Below, in pieces: positions 1 through 8,623 of a DNA stretch of 64,000 nt (positions are counted from its first letter, which is position 1; each line of letters starts with the position of its first letter). Where the stretch lies: positions 1 through 64,000 of the forward strand of contig NZ_JAJQPD010000002.1 of the NCBI RefSeq assembly GCF_021228295.1, in the 5' to 3' direction. Origin of the DNA: Agromyces humatus (GTDB lineage: Bacteria; Actinomycetota; Actinomycetes; Actinomycetales; Microbacteriaceae). The notes under the pieces were generated by a model. The model saw only the letters and a list, made by a program, of their open reading frames with translations, searched no databases and was not told the DNA's origin. Made by a program: the position numbers and the translations under genes.

Positions 1-107
1 ACCCCTCCGACAGTGCCGCCCAACGCGGGCTGGCTGCCGGCCCACGCCGCGCGCAGCGCGTCGAGGTCGCGCCCGAGCACGGCGAGCGGGTGCGGCGGGG
101 GTTCCAT
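1..107 (-). CDS. 5' end of an unidentified protein, cut by the window edge
   Basis: Reading leftward from an ATG at 107, an open frame of 35 codons runs off the start of the window, beginning MEPPPHPLAVLGRDLDALRA. Composition and third-position GC look coding. There is too little to assign a family. The neighbouring 250 bases (108-359) hold no convincing gene and would contain the divergent promoters for this gene and the one at 360. It could also be a chance open frame. Confidence 0.4.
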   Translation of the reverse strand, partial: MEPPPHPLAVLGRDLDALRAAWAGSQPALGGTVGG

Positions 108-359
108 GCTTCGATTCTGCACCCACCCACCGACATTCGAATCTGGACGGATTCTATCCTCGATCAGGGAAATGTCCGGTGGAGAACTCGCCGAACCAAC
201 CGCCTGTGGAGGACGAGTCGCCACCCAAGCAACACCCGCCGCCCGCGGCATCCGCAGCTCGCGACTTCCGGAGAATGGAGCACCTCGGCGAATGCTGCGC
301 CGCCCGACGGACGCGACACGTGCGTTGACACGCTTCCAGCGTGTGCCCACACTGGCGGT

Positions 360-758
360 ATGGAGACCGACGATCTCGCGAGCTTCCAGACTCTGCTCGA
401 CCAGTGGGCCGAAGCGATCGTGGCCAACGACGCCCCGCGTATCGGGTCGTTCGCCGAACCGGACTGGGTGATCGTCGGCCCCGAGGGCGGACCGGGAGAG
501 TTGGAGCCGTTCCTCGCCGTCATCGAGTCCGGAGACCTCACGCATTCCCAGATGGCCTTCGAGGTGCTCGAGGCCAGGGTCTACGGCGATGTCGCGGTCG
601 TACTGGCCCATGGCACCAACGCGGGCAGCTGGCAAGGCGCGCCATTCACGGCCGATGAGTGGGTCACCGAAATCTTCGTTCGCCGAACCGACGGCTGGCG
701 TTGTGCGTTCTCGGCGCTGACTCCGAACTACGCGGCGCTGCGGGCCGACACTGAGTGA
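360..758 (+). CDS. SnoaL/DUF4440-like (NTF2 fold) small protein
   Basis: A 132-residue protein starting METDDLASFQ. The pattern of an N-terminal helix (LDQWAEAIVANDAPRI), followed by a strand-rich half with VAVVLAHGT and ending in WRCAFSALTP, is that of the NTF2-like DUF4440/SnoaL group, whose members are small cone-shaped domains used as enzymes or ligand binders. The ATG at 360 is chosen because the open frame upstream of it is not coding-like. No catalytic assignment can be made. It stands alone, 45 bases ahead of the DUF1990 gene on the same strand. Confidence 0.75.
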   Translation: METDDLASFQTLLDQWAEAIVANDAPRIGSFAEPDWVIVGPEGGPGELEPFLAVIESGDLTHSQMAFEVLEARVYGDVAVVLAHGTNAGSWQGAPFTADEWVTEIFVRRTDGWRCAFSALTPNYAALRADTE

Positions 759-803
759 ACGGGCTACAGCGGAGGAACCCGTCGATTTACGTAGAATCGA
801 CGG

Positions 804-1454
804 ATGACCCGCCGAAGCACATTCACCGACCAGTCGGTCACCTATGGCGCGATCGGCGCGACCCTCGCGCCTGATCTCCTGCGCTACCCGCCCGACGGGT
901 ACCGGCCCGCCGAAGACTCGGTGCGCCTCGGTTCGGGCGCCGAGCGATTCGAGCGCGCCGCCGAGTCGCTCATGACCTGGGGCATCCAGCAGGGCGCCGG
1001 ATTCGAGGTCGTCGACGTATCGGCGGGCACCGGCGCGCAGTACCCGGGCATCGTCTACGACGCCGACGGAGCGCCGCTCGCCCAGCAGCCCGAGCCCCAT
1101 GCCGTGCAGCGTTTCAGTTCCGACGGCACGCCGTACATCACGGCCGGCGTCGCGGCGACGCTGCGCCGTCGCGGGCGCCTCCGCAGCGCTGACACCCATG
1201 TCCTCGTCGTGTACGTGATCGATGAGCCCGGTCGGGTCGGATTCGCCTACGGCACGACCTCAGACGGACCCGAGAGCGGCGAGGAGTCGTTCATCCTCGA
1301 GCACCGCGACGACGACACGGTGTGGCTCACCATCCGGTCGCTCCTCCGAGCCCGCGGCGGCCTCCACCGCCTGACGACTCCGCGGCAGCGCCGCAAGCGC
1401 CGGGAGCTCACCACGCGCGAGCTGCGCGCGCTGCATCCCGCGTTCCCGAGCTGA
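804..1454 (+). CDS. DUF1990 family protein
   Basis: 216 residues, full length for the family. Recognised by the sequence order typical of DUF1990: an early YGAIGATL segment, the mid segment GAGFEVVDVSAG, then VLVVYVIDEPGRVGFAYGTT and EESFILEHRDDDTVW near the C terminus. The family is common in actinobacteria and plants and has no established biochemical role. The stop lies two bases before the hemW ATG, so the two are probably co-transcribed. Its upstream region carries no strong Shine-Dalgarno. Confidence 0.85.
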   Translation: MTRRSTFTDQSVTYGAIGATLAPDLLRYPPDGYRPAEDSVRLGSGAERFERAAESLMTWGIQQGAGFEVVDVSAGTGAQYPGIVYDADGAPLAQQPEPHAVQRFSSDGTPYITAGVAATLRRRGRLRSADTHVLVVYVIDEPGRVGFAYGTTSDGPESGEESFILEHRDDDTVWLTIRSLLRARGGLHRLTTPRQRRKRRELTTRELRALHPAFPS

Positions 1455-1456
1455 CC

Positions 1457-2683
1457 ATGGGCTCCGCCCTGCCGCTCGGGGAGCCGGCGCCCGCTGACGG
1501 GTTGGTGCCCGCCTCGGCCGCCGACGGCGCCCGACATCGCGCGTTCGGCGTGTACCTGCACGTGCCCTTCTGCCGCGTGCGATGCGGGTACTGCGACTTC
1601 AACACGTACACCTCAGACGAATTGCGCGGCGCGCGCCAGTCCGACTACGCGGGCCAGGCGATCAGCGAGGTGCGGATGTCGCGGCGCGTGCTCGAGGCAT
1701 CCGGCCTGCCGCCCCGACCGGCGCAGACCGTGTTCTTCGGCGGCGGCACACCCACGCTGTTGCCGGCGTCCGACCTCGTCGCGATGCTCGGAGCGGTGCG
1801 CGACGAGTTCGGCCTCGCCGACGGCGCCGAGGTGACCACCGAGGCGAACCCCGATTCGGTCGGCCCCGAAGACCTCATGGAACTCGCCGAGGGCGGCTTC
1901 ACCCGTGTCTCGTTCGGCATGCAGTCGGCGATGCCGCACGTGCTCGCGGCGCTCGACCGCACGCACGACCCCGAGCGTGTGCCGCTCGTCGTGGGCTGGG
2001 CACGCGAGGCCGGACTCGACGTGAGCCTCGACCTCATCTACGGCACCCCGGGGGAATCGCTCGACGACTGGCGACGGAGTCTCGAGCATGCCATCGCTCA
2101 GCGGCCCGACCACCTGAGTGCGTACGCCCTCATCGTCGAGGAGGGCACGAAGCTCGCGCGCCAGATCAGGCGCGGGGAGCTCGGCACGCCGTCGGACGAC
2201 CTCGAGGCCGACATGTACGAGCTGGCCGACGACCTGCTGGGTCGGGCGGGCTTCGAGTGGTACGAGGTCAGCAACTGGGCAACTGATGCCTCGCATCGGT
2301 CGCGTCACAACCTCGGCTACTGGCGGGGCGATGACTGGTGGGGCGTCGGGCCCGGTGCGCACAGCCACGTCGGGGGCGTGCGTTGGTGGAACGCCAAGCA
2401 CCCCTCGGCGTACGCCGACCGGGTGACCGCGGGAGTCTCGCCGGCGGTCGGCCGCGAGGTGCTCGACGCGTCGACCCGAGAGATCGAACGGGTGCTGCTG
2501 CTCACCCGCATTCGCGAGGGCATCGACATCGAGTCGCTCCACACCGGCGGACGGCACGCTGTTGCGGGCCTCATCGCCGACGAGCTCGTCGACGCGAAAA
2601 CCGCCCTCTCGGGTGGGCTGGTGCTCACTCGAAGAGGGCGGCTGCTCGCCGACGCCGTGGTGCGACGCCTGCTCGACGGCTAA
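1457..2683 (+). CDS. hemW: HemW-like radical SAM protein (coproporphyrinogen III oxidase family)
   Basis: 408 residues. The radical SAM cluster-binding motif CxxxCxxC is seen as C39-R-V-R-C43-G-Y-C46, preceded by YLHVPFC. FFGGGTPTLL, the AdoMet-binding glycine motif, follows. The family was long annotated as oxygen-independent coproporphyrinogen oxidase; HemW members bind heme and act as heme chaperones, and position next to hrcA-dnaJ is the usual HemW context. The ATG at 1457 places the motif at the family's usual distance from the N terminus. It overlaps nothing and converges with the DUF4870 gene. Confidence 0.93.
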   Translation: MGSALPLGEPAPADGLVPASAADGARHRAFGVYLHVPFCRVRCGYCDFNTYTSDELRGARQSDYAGQAISEVRMSRRVLEASGLPPRPAQTVFFGGGTPTLLPASDLVAMLGAVRDEFGLADGAEVTTEANPDSVGPEDLMELAEGGFTRVSFGMQSAMPHVLAALDRTHDPERVPLVVGWAREAGLDVSLDLIYGTPGESLDDWRRSLEHAIAQRPDHLSAYALIVEEGTKLARQIRRGELGTPSDDLEADMYELADDLLGRAGFEWYEVSNWATDASHRSRHNLGYWRGDDWWGVGPGAHSHVGGVRWWNAKHPSAYADRVTAGVSPAVGREVLDASTREIERVLLLTRIREGIDIESLHTGGRHAVAGLIADELVDAKTALSGGLVLTRRGRLLADAVVRRLLDG

Positions 2684-2689
2684 AGACCG

Positions 2690-3094
2690 TCAGCTCACGA
2701 ACTTGATCGCGAGCGGGTAGGTATAGGGCTGGCCCTGGTTGGCCTTGACCGCTGCGATGATGCAGAACACGATCTTCACGACCTCGACCGCGAGCACGAG
2801 CAGGATGCCGATGAAGACGGCGATCAGCGCGTAGCTCACGACCAGGGCGATCGCGATCGTGATCTGGAAGTTCAGCGCGGTCGCCGTGTGGGCCCGTACG
2901 AACGGACCCTTGTCTTTCAGCAGCAGGTACGCGATCAGCGCCGGGACGAAGTAGAAGAAGATGCCGGCCACGTGAACCAGCGTCGACCAGAGCTTCTCAT
3001 CTGCCGGGCTGAGCTGCTGCGGCTGCTGATAGGGATCCTGCGGCTGCTGGTAGGGATCTTGCGGCGGCGGGGGAGGAGGAGGTGCGTCGGACAT
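2690..3094 (-). CDS. DUF4870 domain membrane protein with Pro/Gln repeat N terminus
   Basis: 134 residues. The N terminus is an eight-proline run followed by a direct repeat of the unit DPYQQPQ (about residues 13-27); the remaining 100 residues hold three hydrophobic segments and the LNFQITI motif typical of DUF4870 (Tic20-like) proteins. Predicted to be in the cytoplasmic membrane with a disordered N-terminal tail. The function of the family is unknown. A good ribosome site (AAGGAGA) precedes the ATG. It is a paralogue of the next gene. Confidence 0.85.
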   Translation of the reverse strand: MSDAPPPPPPPQDPYQQPQDPYQQPQQLSPADEKLWSTLVHVAGIFFYFVPALIAYLLLKDKGPFVRAHTATALNFQITIAIALVVSYALIAVFIGILLVLAVEVVKIVFCIIAAVKANQGQPYTYPLAIKFVS

Positions 3095-3193
3095 GATGTC
3101 TCCTTGGTGACGTCGCTCGAAGGCGAACTGTTGTCTTCATGCTGGCACAGACGGCTGCGCCCGGTGAGGGAATCTCGTGGCGCGGCCGAACGC

Positions 3194-3565
3194 CTACTTG
3201 ATGAGACGGATCGCGAACGGGTAGCGGTAGTGGTTGCCGTCCTTCGCGCGAAGGAACGCGATGATCGAGAACACGACGCTCACGATCCAGAACGCCCACC
3301 AGAGGAGCGCGCCGATGAACACGAAGAGCAGGATGAACGACAGGATGTAGCCGAAGGCGATCGTGATCTGGAAGTTCAGCGCCTCTTTGGCCTCGGTGTC
3401 GGTGAACGAGCCGCGGTCCTTGAACACGAGCCAGATGATGAGGGACGGCAGGAAGCCGAGCACGCCGCCGAGGTGGGCGAACGAGCCCCACTGCACGTCC
3501 TGCTCGTGCGAGAGGCGGGTCGGCGCGATGTTCGCGTCGGGATTCTGGGCGTTGGGGTCGGTCAT
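3194..3565 (-). CDS. DUF4870 domain membrane protein (second copy)
   Basis: 123 residues with the same core as the preceding gene: FAHLGGVLGFLPSLIIWLVF, a block of charged residues, EALNFQITIAFGYI, and a C terminus RYPFAIRLIK that parallels YTYPLAIKFVS in its neighbour. The proline/glutamine repeat is absent; instead there is a short polar tail, NAQNPDANIAPT. The two genes are same-strand tandem paralogues separated by 99 bases, consistent with a local duplication. Membrane location is predicted from the hydrophobic segments; role unknown. Confidence 0.85.
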   Translation of the reverse strand: MTDPNAQNPDANIAPTRLSHEQDVQWGSFAHLGGVLGFLPSLIIWLVFKDRGSFTDTEAKEALNFQITIAFGYILSFILLFVFIGALLWWAFWIVSVVFSIIAFLRAKDGNHYRYPFAIRLIK

Positions 3566-3710
3566 GTGCGTGCCTTTCGGGTGGGCTCAGGATGAACCGC
3601 GGCTGCCGGGGAGAGTGGTGCAGCCGAGGGGTGACTCGCGGATCATGCATACGCTAGCGTCGCCGACTCACGGCTGGCAACGGGCTGGACCGAGTGTAGT
3701 GACGATATGA

Positions 3711-3737
3711 TTGGCAGTCAGACAAGACGAGTGCTAA
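3711..3737 (+). promoter_or_regulatory. CIRCE operator (HrcA binding site)
   Basis: The halves TTGGCAGTC (3711-3719) and GAGTGCTAA (3729-3737) are separated by exactly nine bases. The CIRCE consensus is TTAGCACTC-N9-GAGTGCTAA, so the right half is perfect and the left half has two mismatches. It lies 24 bases before the hrcA start, as expected for HrcA autoregulation of an hrcA-dnaJ operon. Confidence 0.85.
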
Positions 3738-3761
3738 GCGCGGCAGAAGGAAGCGAGGGAC

Positions 3762-4784
3762 ATGGTCTCCGAACGCAGTCTCGCCGTACTCCGTGCGATC
3801 GTGCAGGACTACGTGGCGTCGCGGGAGCCGGTCGGCTCGAAGACGATCGTCGAGCGGCACTCGTTCGGCGTCTCCGCCGCGACCATCCGCAACGACATGG
3901 CGCTCCTCGAAGAAGAGGAGCTGATCGCCGCGCCGCACACGTCGTCGGGCCGCATTCCCACCGACAAGGGCTACCGGGTCTTCGTCGACCAGCTCACCGA
4001 TGTGCGGCCCCTCACTGCGGCGCAGCGGCACGCCATCGAGACGTTCCTCGGCGAATCCAGCGATCTCGACGAACTGCTCGCGCGCACTGTGCGACTCATC
4101 GCCCAGCTCACCAAGCAGCTCGCGGTCGTGCAGTATCCCAGCTTCTCGAGCGCGCGGGTTCGCCACGTCGAACTCGTGTCGCTCGCGCCGACACGCGTGC
4201 TCTGCATCCTGATCGCCGATTCCGGCCAGGTCGAGCAGCGACTCGCCGAACTCGATCACGCCGTCGACGACGGAACCCTCGCCGAGCTCCGCGTGCGACT
4301 CAACGACCTCGTCGCGGGCTCGACCATGCTCGAGGCCGTGACCATGCTCTCAGGCGAGATCGAGGCGGCCGACCGCCGGCATGCGGCGCTGCTGCACACC
4401 CTCGCGGCGACGCTCGCCGAGCAGGCCCGGGTGCAGCGCACCGACCGGCTCGTCGTGGCCGGCGCCGCGAACCTCGTGCGCACCGAGCAGGATTTCGCAG
4501 GATCGATCCTCGGCGTCATCGAGGCGATCGAAGAACAGGTCGTGCTGTTGAAGCTCTTCGGCGAGATGGCTGCCGACGAGCACGCGGTCGTGGTGCGCAT
4601 CGGCCGCGAGAACGCCGCGTTCGGCCTCGGTGAGACCTCGATCGTGTCGAGCGCCTTCGAGATCCCGGGGCGCGACATCTCGCGTCTCGGAATCGTCGGG
4701 CCGACCCGCATGGACTACTCGACCAGCATGGCCGCAGTGCGCGCCGTGGCCCGCTACCTCTCCCGCACCCTCGGCGAGAGCTGA
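3762..4784 (+). CDS. hrcA: heat-inducible transcriptional repressor HrcA
   Basis: 340 residues, normal length. The N-terminal winged helix contains SREPVGSKTIVE and VSAATIRNDMALLEEEELI, followed by SGRIPTDKGYR, all hallmarks of HrcA. The C-terminal part is the GAF-like dimerisation domain. HrcA represses class I heat-shock genes by binding CIRCE, with activity tuned by GroEL. Here CIRCE sits immediately upstream, and dnaJ follows 57 bases downstream, matching the usual actinobacterial hrcA-dnaJ2 pair. The start is supported by a GAGGGA site before the ATG. Confidence 0.96.
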   Translation: MVSERSLAVLRAIVQDYVASREPVGSKTIVERHSFGVSAATIRNDMALLEEEELIAAPHTSSGRIPTDKGYRVFVDQLTDVRPLTAAQRHAIETFLGESSDLDELLARTVRLIAQLTKQLAVVQYPSFSSARVRHVELVSLAPTRVLCILIADSGQVEQRLAELDHAVDDGTLAELRVRLNDLVAGSTMLEAVTMLSGEIEAADRRHAALLHTLAATLAEQARVQRTDRLVVAGAANLVRTEQDFAGSILGVIEAIEEQVVLLKLFGEMAADEHAVVVRIGRENAAFGLGETSIVSSAFEIPGRDISRLGIVGPTRMDYSTSMAAVRAVARYLSRTLGES

Positions 4785-4841
4785 CTCAGCCGCCCGTCGC
4801 ATCCCGACCGGCATCCGGCAGATCGAAAGGACATGCCCTCC

Positions 4842-5942
4842 GTGGCCGACCATTACGAGGTCCTCGGCGTCTCACGCGACGCCACCCCCGACGAGATCAA
4901 GAAGGCGTACCGTCGCCTCGCCCGCGAACTCCACCCCGACGTGAATCCGGGTGCCGAGGCATCCGAGCGCTTCAAAGAGGTCACCCACGCGTATGACGTG
5001 CTGTCCGACCCGAAACAGCGCCAGCAATACGACCTCGGCGGCGGCCAGGGTGGCTTCGGGGGCCAGGGATTCGGCGGGTTCGGCGACATCTTCGAGACGT
5101 TCTTCGGTGCGGGTCAGCAGACTCGCGGGCCGCGCTCGCGCCGTGAGCGCGGCCAGGACGCGCTCATCCGCGTCGAGGTCGGCCTCGACGAGGTGATCTT
5201 CGGCACGCACCGCGATATCGAAGTCGACACGGCGGTGCGGTGCGACACCTGCCAGGGCTCCTGCTGCCAGCCCGGCACATCGCCGGTGACCTGCGACATC
5301 TGCCGCGGCACCGGCTCGATCCAGCGCTCGGTGCGGTCGCTGCTCGGCAACGTGATGACCTCGACCCCCTGCGGCACCTGCCGTGGGTACGGCACGGTCA
5401 TCGCCACGCCTTGCATCACCTGCCAGGGCCAGGGCCGCGTGCGCGCGCGCCGCACGGTGCCGGTCGACATCCCCGCGGGCGTCGACACCGGCGTGCGGTT
5501 GCAGATGCCCGGTTCGGGCGAGGCGGGCCCCGCGGGCGGTCCGAACGGCGACCTGTACCTCGAGATCAAGGTCAAGAACCACGACGTCTTCAGCCGCAAC
5601 GGGGACGACCTGCTCGCGACGCTCGAGGTCGCCATGACCGACGCGGTGCTCGGCACGACCGCCACGATCCCCGCGCTCGACGGCGACGTCGCGGTCGAGG
5701 TGCGCCCGGGCGTGCAGAGCGGCGAGATCCTCACAGTGCGCGACCGCGGCGTCACGAAGCTCCGCGGCACCGGCCGCGGAGACCTGAAGATCGGCGTCCA
5801 GGTGATCACTCCGACCAAGCTCTCGTCGAAGGAACGCGACCTCATCCAGCAGTTCGCCTCGTCGAAGAAGTCGCCGGCGCCTGAGCTCAGCCACTTCCAG
5901 CAGGGCATCTTCGCGCGCTTGCGCGATCGGTTCCTCGGGTAG
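4842..5942 (+). CDS. dnaJ: molecular chaperone DnaJ
   Basis: 366 residues from the GTG at 4842, giving [10 protein letters not shown], the usual start of actinobacterial DnaJ2. An ATG nine bases upstream is possible, but the Shine-Dalgarno GAAAGGA ends at 4831, one base before that ATG and ten before the GTG, which favours the GTG. The J domain has the HPD motif at residues 31-33, followed by a Gly/Phe-rich linker (about 68-90), four Cys-x-x-Cys zinc modules (about 130-205) and the C-terminal substrate-binding domains. It stimulates DnaK ATPase. The pairing with hrcA marks it as the HrcA-controlled copy. Confidence 0.95.
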   Translation: MADHYEVLGVSRDATPDEIKKAYRRLARELHPDVNPGAEASERFKEVTHAYDVLSDPKQRQQYDLGGGQGGFGGQGFGGFGDIFETFFGAGQQTRGPRSRRERGQDALIRVEVGLDEVIFGTHRDIEVDTAVRCDTCQGSCCQPGTSPVTCDICRGTGSIQRSVRSLLGNVMTSTPCGTCRGYGTVIATPCITCQGQGRVRARRTVPVDIPAGVDTGVRLQMPGSGEAGPAGGPNGDLYLEIKVKNHDVFSRNGDDLLATLEVAMTDAVLGTTATIPALDGDVAVEVRPGVQSGEILTVRDRGVTKLRGTGRGDLKIGVQVITPTKLSSKERDLIQQFASSKKSPAPELSHFQQGIFARLRDRFLG

Positions 5943-5954
5943 CACGGCACCGCG

Positions 5955-6689
5955 ATGAGCCACCTCTACCTCGACGAGTCGCTCGACCTGGTCGAACTCG
6001 CCCCCGGCGCGATCGTCGAACTCTCGGGCGACGAGGCGCGGCACGCGGTGACCGTCTCGCGTGTGCGCCCGGGCGAACGGGTCTCGATCGGCGACGGTCG
6101 CGGGGTGCTCGTGCGCGGCACGGTCACCGAGACGGGGCCGAAGCGACTCGCGATCGAGGCCGACGAGGTGTTCGTCGACGAGCGGCCTTCGCCGCACATC
6201 ACCCTCGTGCAGGCGCTCGCGAAGGGCGACCGCGACGAGCTCGCGGTGCAGGCGGCGACCGAGCTGGGCGTCGACGCGATCGTGCCATGGGCGGCCGCCC
6301 GCTCGGTCTCGCGCTGGGAGGGCCCGAAGGCCGAGAAGGGCAGGCAGCGCTGGGCCGCGATCGTGCGCGAGGCGGTGAAGCAGTCGATGCGCGCATGGCT
6401 GCCGCGGGTGGGGCCGCTGGCGACGACCGCCGAGCTGCCTGATCGCCTGGCAGGCGTGCGGATGCTCCTCCTCGAGCCGACCGCCGCGACGGCGCTCACC
6501 GACCTCGGGCCCGACGGGCGCGACCTCGCACTCGTCGTCGGCCCCGAGGGCGGCATCGCACCGGCCGAGCTCGAGCGCCTCATCGCGGCGGGTGCGGAAT
6601 CGGTGCGGCTGGGCGCGTCCGTGCTTCGCACCTCGACCGCCGGCCCCGCGGCGATCGCCGTGCTGAACGCGCGGCTCGGGCGGTGGTGA
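5955..6689 (+). CDS. rsmE: 16S rRNA (uracil-1498-N3)-methyltransferase
   Basis: 244 residues, typical for RsmE. The N-terminal PUA-like part has ELSGDEARHAVTVSRVRPGE, and the C-terminal SPOUT knot shows LVVGPEGGIAPAELE and RLGASVLRTSTA, which form the AdoMet-binding trefoil and are diagnostic. The enzyme methylates U1498 of 16S rRNA in the small subunit. The gene starts 12 bases after dnaJ, in the same run of genes, an arrangement conserved in many Gram-positive bacteria. Confidence 0.95.
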   Translation: MSHLYLDESLDLVELAPGAIVELSGDEARHAVTVSRVRPGERVSIGDGRGVLVRGTVTETGPKRLAIEADEVFVDERPSPHITLVQALAKGDRDELAVQAATELGVDAIVPWAAARSVSRWEGPKAEKGRQRWAAIVREAVKQSMRAWLPRVGPLATTAELPDRLAGVRMLLLEPTAATALTDLGPDGRDLALVVGPEGGIAPAELERLIAAGAESVRLGASVLRTSTAGPAAIAVLNARLGRW

Positions 6690-6713
6690 GACATCCGTCG
6701 CTACGATGGTGAC

Positions 6714-7076
6714 ATGACGTCATCCCGCGCCGAGCCGACCCTCTTCGAGCGCATCGCCGCTCGTGAGATCCCCGCGCGCATCGTCGCAGAGACCGACCGC
6801 GTGATCGCCTTCCACGACATCGCGCCGAAGGCGCCGGTGCACGTGGTCGTCACTCCGAAGACGGGCGAGTATCGCAACGTCGTCGAGCTCGCCGCCGGCG
6901 ACCCGGCGCTGCTGGCCGAACTGGTCGAGGTGTCCCGATCGATCGCGTCCGAACTCGCCGACGGGCAGTTCCGACTCGTCTTCAACACGGGTGAGGGCGC
7001 CGGGCAGACGATCTTCCACGTGCACGCGCACCTGCTCGCCGGCGGTCTCGAGGAGGCCACGCTTGCCGGAGCCTGA
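6714..7076 (+). CDS. HIT family (histidine triad) nucleotide-binding protein
   Basis: 120 residues. The histidine triad is visible as FHVHAHLLAG near the C terminus, preceded by NTGEGAGQTI, and the N-terminal FERIAAREIPARIV and FHDIAPKAPVHVVV are classic HINT-type segments. Family members hydrolyse adenosine phosphoramidates and related nucleotides; the physiological substrate is not settled. The stop overlaps the likely start of phoH by 14 bases, implying translational coupling. Confidence 0.93.
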   Translation: MTSSRAEPTLFERIAAREIPARIVAETDRVIAFHDIAPKAPVHVVVTPKTGEYRNVVELAAGDPALLAELVEVSRSIASELADGQFRLVFNTGEGAGQTIFHVHAHLLAGGLEEATLAGA

Positions 7077-8163
7077 GCAGGTCGGTCAGCCCGCCGAGTC
7101 GCCGTCCCCCGACGAAGAGCGTCTCAGCATCGACGGCATCGCGATGGTGCGACTGCTCGGTCCGCAGGACCGACTGCTCACCTCGATCCAGCACGAGTAC
7201 CCGGGCGTCGAGGTCCACGTGCGCAGCAACGAGATCGCCATCCGCGGCGATGCCGAATCGCGGCTGCGGGTACGTCGCCTCATCGAAGAGCTCCTCGAGC
7301 TCGTACGCTCCGGCCAAGATCCAACCCCTACCGAAGTGAGGAGCTCGGCACGCATGCTCGAAGCCGACCCCAACGCGAAGCCGTCAGAACTGCTCGGACA
7401 GGTCATCGTCTCGAGCCGTGGCAAGTCCATCCGGCCGAAGACCGAGGGCCAGCGCGCCTACGTCGACGCCATCGACGAGTTCACCATCGTCTTCGGCATC
7501 GGACCGGCTGGCACGGGCAAGACATACCTCGCCATGGCGAAGGCCGTACAGGCCCTGCAGCGCAAAGAGGTGAGCCGCATCATCCTGACGCGTCCTGCCG
7601 TCGAGGCCGGAGAGCGGCTCGGATTCCTGCCTGGCACCCTCACCGACAAGATCGACCCCTACCTGCGGCCGCTGTACGACGCACTCAACGAGATGATGGA
7701 TCCCGAGCTCGTGCCGAAGCTGCTCGCCTCGGGAACGGTCGAGGTCGCCCCGCTCGCGTATATGCGTGGCCGAACCCTGAACGACTCATTCGTCGTGCTC
7801 GACGAGGCGCAGAACACCACCCCCGAGCAGATGAAGATGTTCCTCACCCGGCTCGGGTTCGGCTCGAAGATGGTCGTCACCGGCGACATCACGCAGATCG
7901 ACCTGCCCACCGGAGCGAGCGGCCTTCGGCTCGTGACACGAATTCTCGACCACGTCGACGACATCGACTTCGCGTGGCTGACGAGCGATGACGTCGTGCG
8001 GCACTCCCTCGTCGGCCGCATCGTCGACGCCTACACCGAGTACGACGAGCGCGCGCAGGCGCGGCGCTTCGAACGTGACCAGGCGCGCGAGTTCGCCAAT
8101 CGCGCCGAGCGCCGTGGCCACGCCGGGCCCCGGGACCACCTGCCGAGGAAGGGCAAGTCGTGA
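7063..8163 (+). CDS. PhoH family protein (ATPase/RNA-associated)
   Basis: 366 residues from TTG at 7063. This start is chosen because GAGGAGG (7050-7056) lies six bases before it and the first in-frame ATG is deep inside the conserved region; the gene therefore begins within the HIT gene. The Walker A motif GPAGTGKT starts at about residue 147, and Walker B is [16 protein letters not shown]-like N-terminal region precedes the ATPase. PhoH-type proteins are linked to RNA metabolism together with YbeY, the next gene, which overlaps by four bases. Confidence 0.9.
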   Translation: MPEPEQVGQPAESPSPDEERLSIDGIAMVRLLGPQDRLLTSIQHEYPGVEVHVRSNEIAIRGDAESRLRVRRLIEELLELVRSGQDPTPTEVRSSARMLEADPNAKPSELLGQVIVSSRGKSIRPKTEGQRAYVDAIDEFTIVFGIGPAGTGKTYLAMAKAVQALQRKEVSRIILTRPAVEAGERLGFLPGTLTDKIDPYLRPLYDALNEMMDPELVPKLLASGTVEVAPLAYMRGRTLNDSFVVLDEAQNTTPEQMKMFLTRLGFGSKMVVTGDITQIDLPTGASGLRLVTRILDHVDDIDFAWLTSDDVVRHSLVGRIVDAYTEYDERAQARRFERDQAREFANRAERRGHAGPRDHLPRKGKS

Positions 8164-8621
8164 GCATCGAGATCAACAACGAATCGGCCATCGAGGTCGA
8201 CGAGGCCGCCATCCAGCGACTCGCCGTATACGCCCTCGACGCGATGCACGTGCATCCCGACGCCGAGCTCGCGATCGTGCTCGTCGACGAGGGCGCCATG
8301 GAGCAGCTCCACGTGCAGTGGATGGACGAGCCCGGACCGACCGACGTGCTGAGCTTCCCGATGGATGAGCTGCGCCCTGGAACCGAAGACCAGCCCACAC
8401 CGGCGGGCCTGCTCGGCGACGTCGTGCTGTGCCCGCAGGTCGCCGAGGCGCAGGCCCGCACCGCGGGACATCCGCTCCTCGACGAACTGCTGCTGCTGAC
8501 GACGCACGGAATCCTGCACCTGCTCGGATTCGACCACGCCGAGCCCGAGGAGGAGAAAGAGATGTTCGGCGTCCAGCGCGACATCCTCGTGGGCTTCTCG
8601 ATGCAGGAGCGCCGCCGCTGA
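8160..8621 (+). CDS. ybeY: rRNA maturation RNase YbeY
   Basis: 153 residues from GTG at 8160, overlapping the phoH stop as GTGA. The zinc-binding signature [11 protein letters not shown] is seen with His116, His120 and His126 as the expected ligands. YbeY is a metal-dependent endoribonuclease needed for 16S rRNA 3' end processing and ribosome quality control. The upstream half carries [17 protein letters not shown], also conserved in the family. It sits in the standard phoH-ybeY-corC-era order. Confidence 0.95.
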   Translation: MSIEINNESAIEVDEAAIQRLAVYALDAMHVHPDAELAIVLVDEGAMEQLHVQWMDEPGPTDVLSFPMDELRPGTEDQPTPAGLLGDVVLCPQVAEAQARTAGHPLLDELLLLTTHGILHLLGFDHAEPEEEKEMFGVQRDILVGFSMQERRR

Positions 8622-8623
8622 CC

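Noticed and set aside
1322..1456. Extension of hemW upstream to an ATG at 1322
   Set aside because: It would overlap most of the end of the DUF1990 gene, the translation is Pro/Ala/Arg-rich, and the CxxxCxxC site would be displaced from its usual position.
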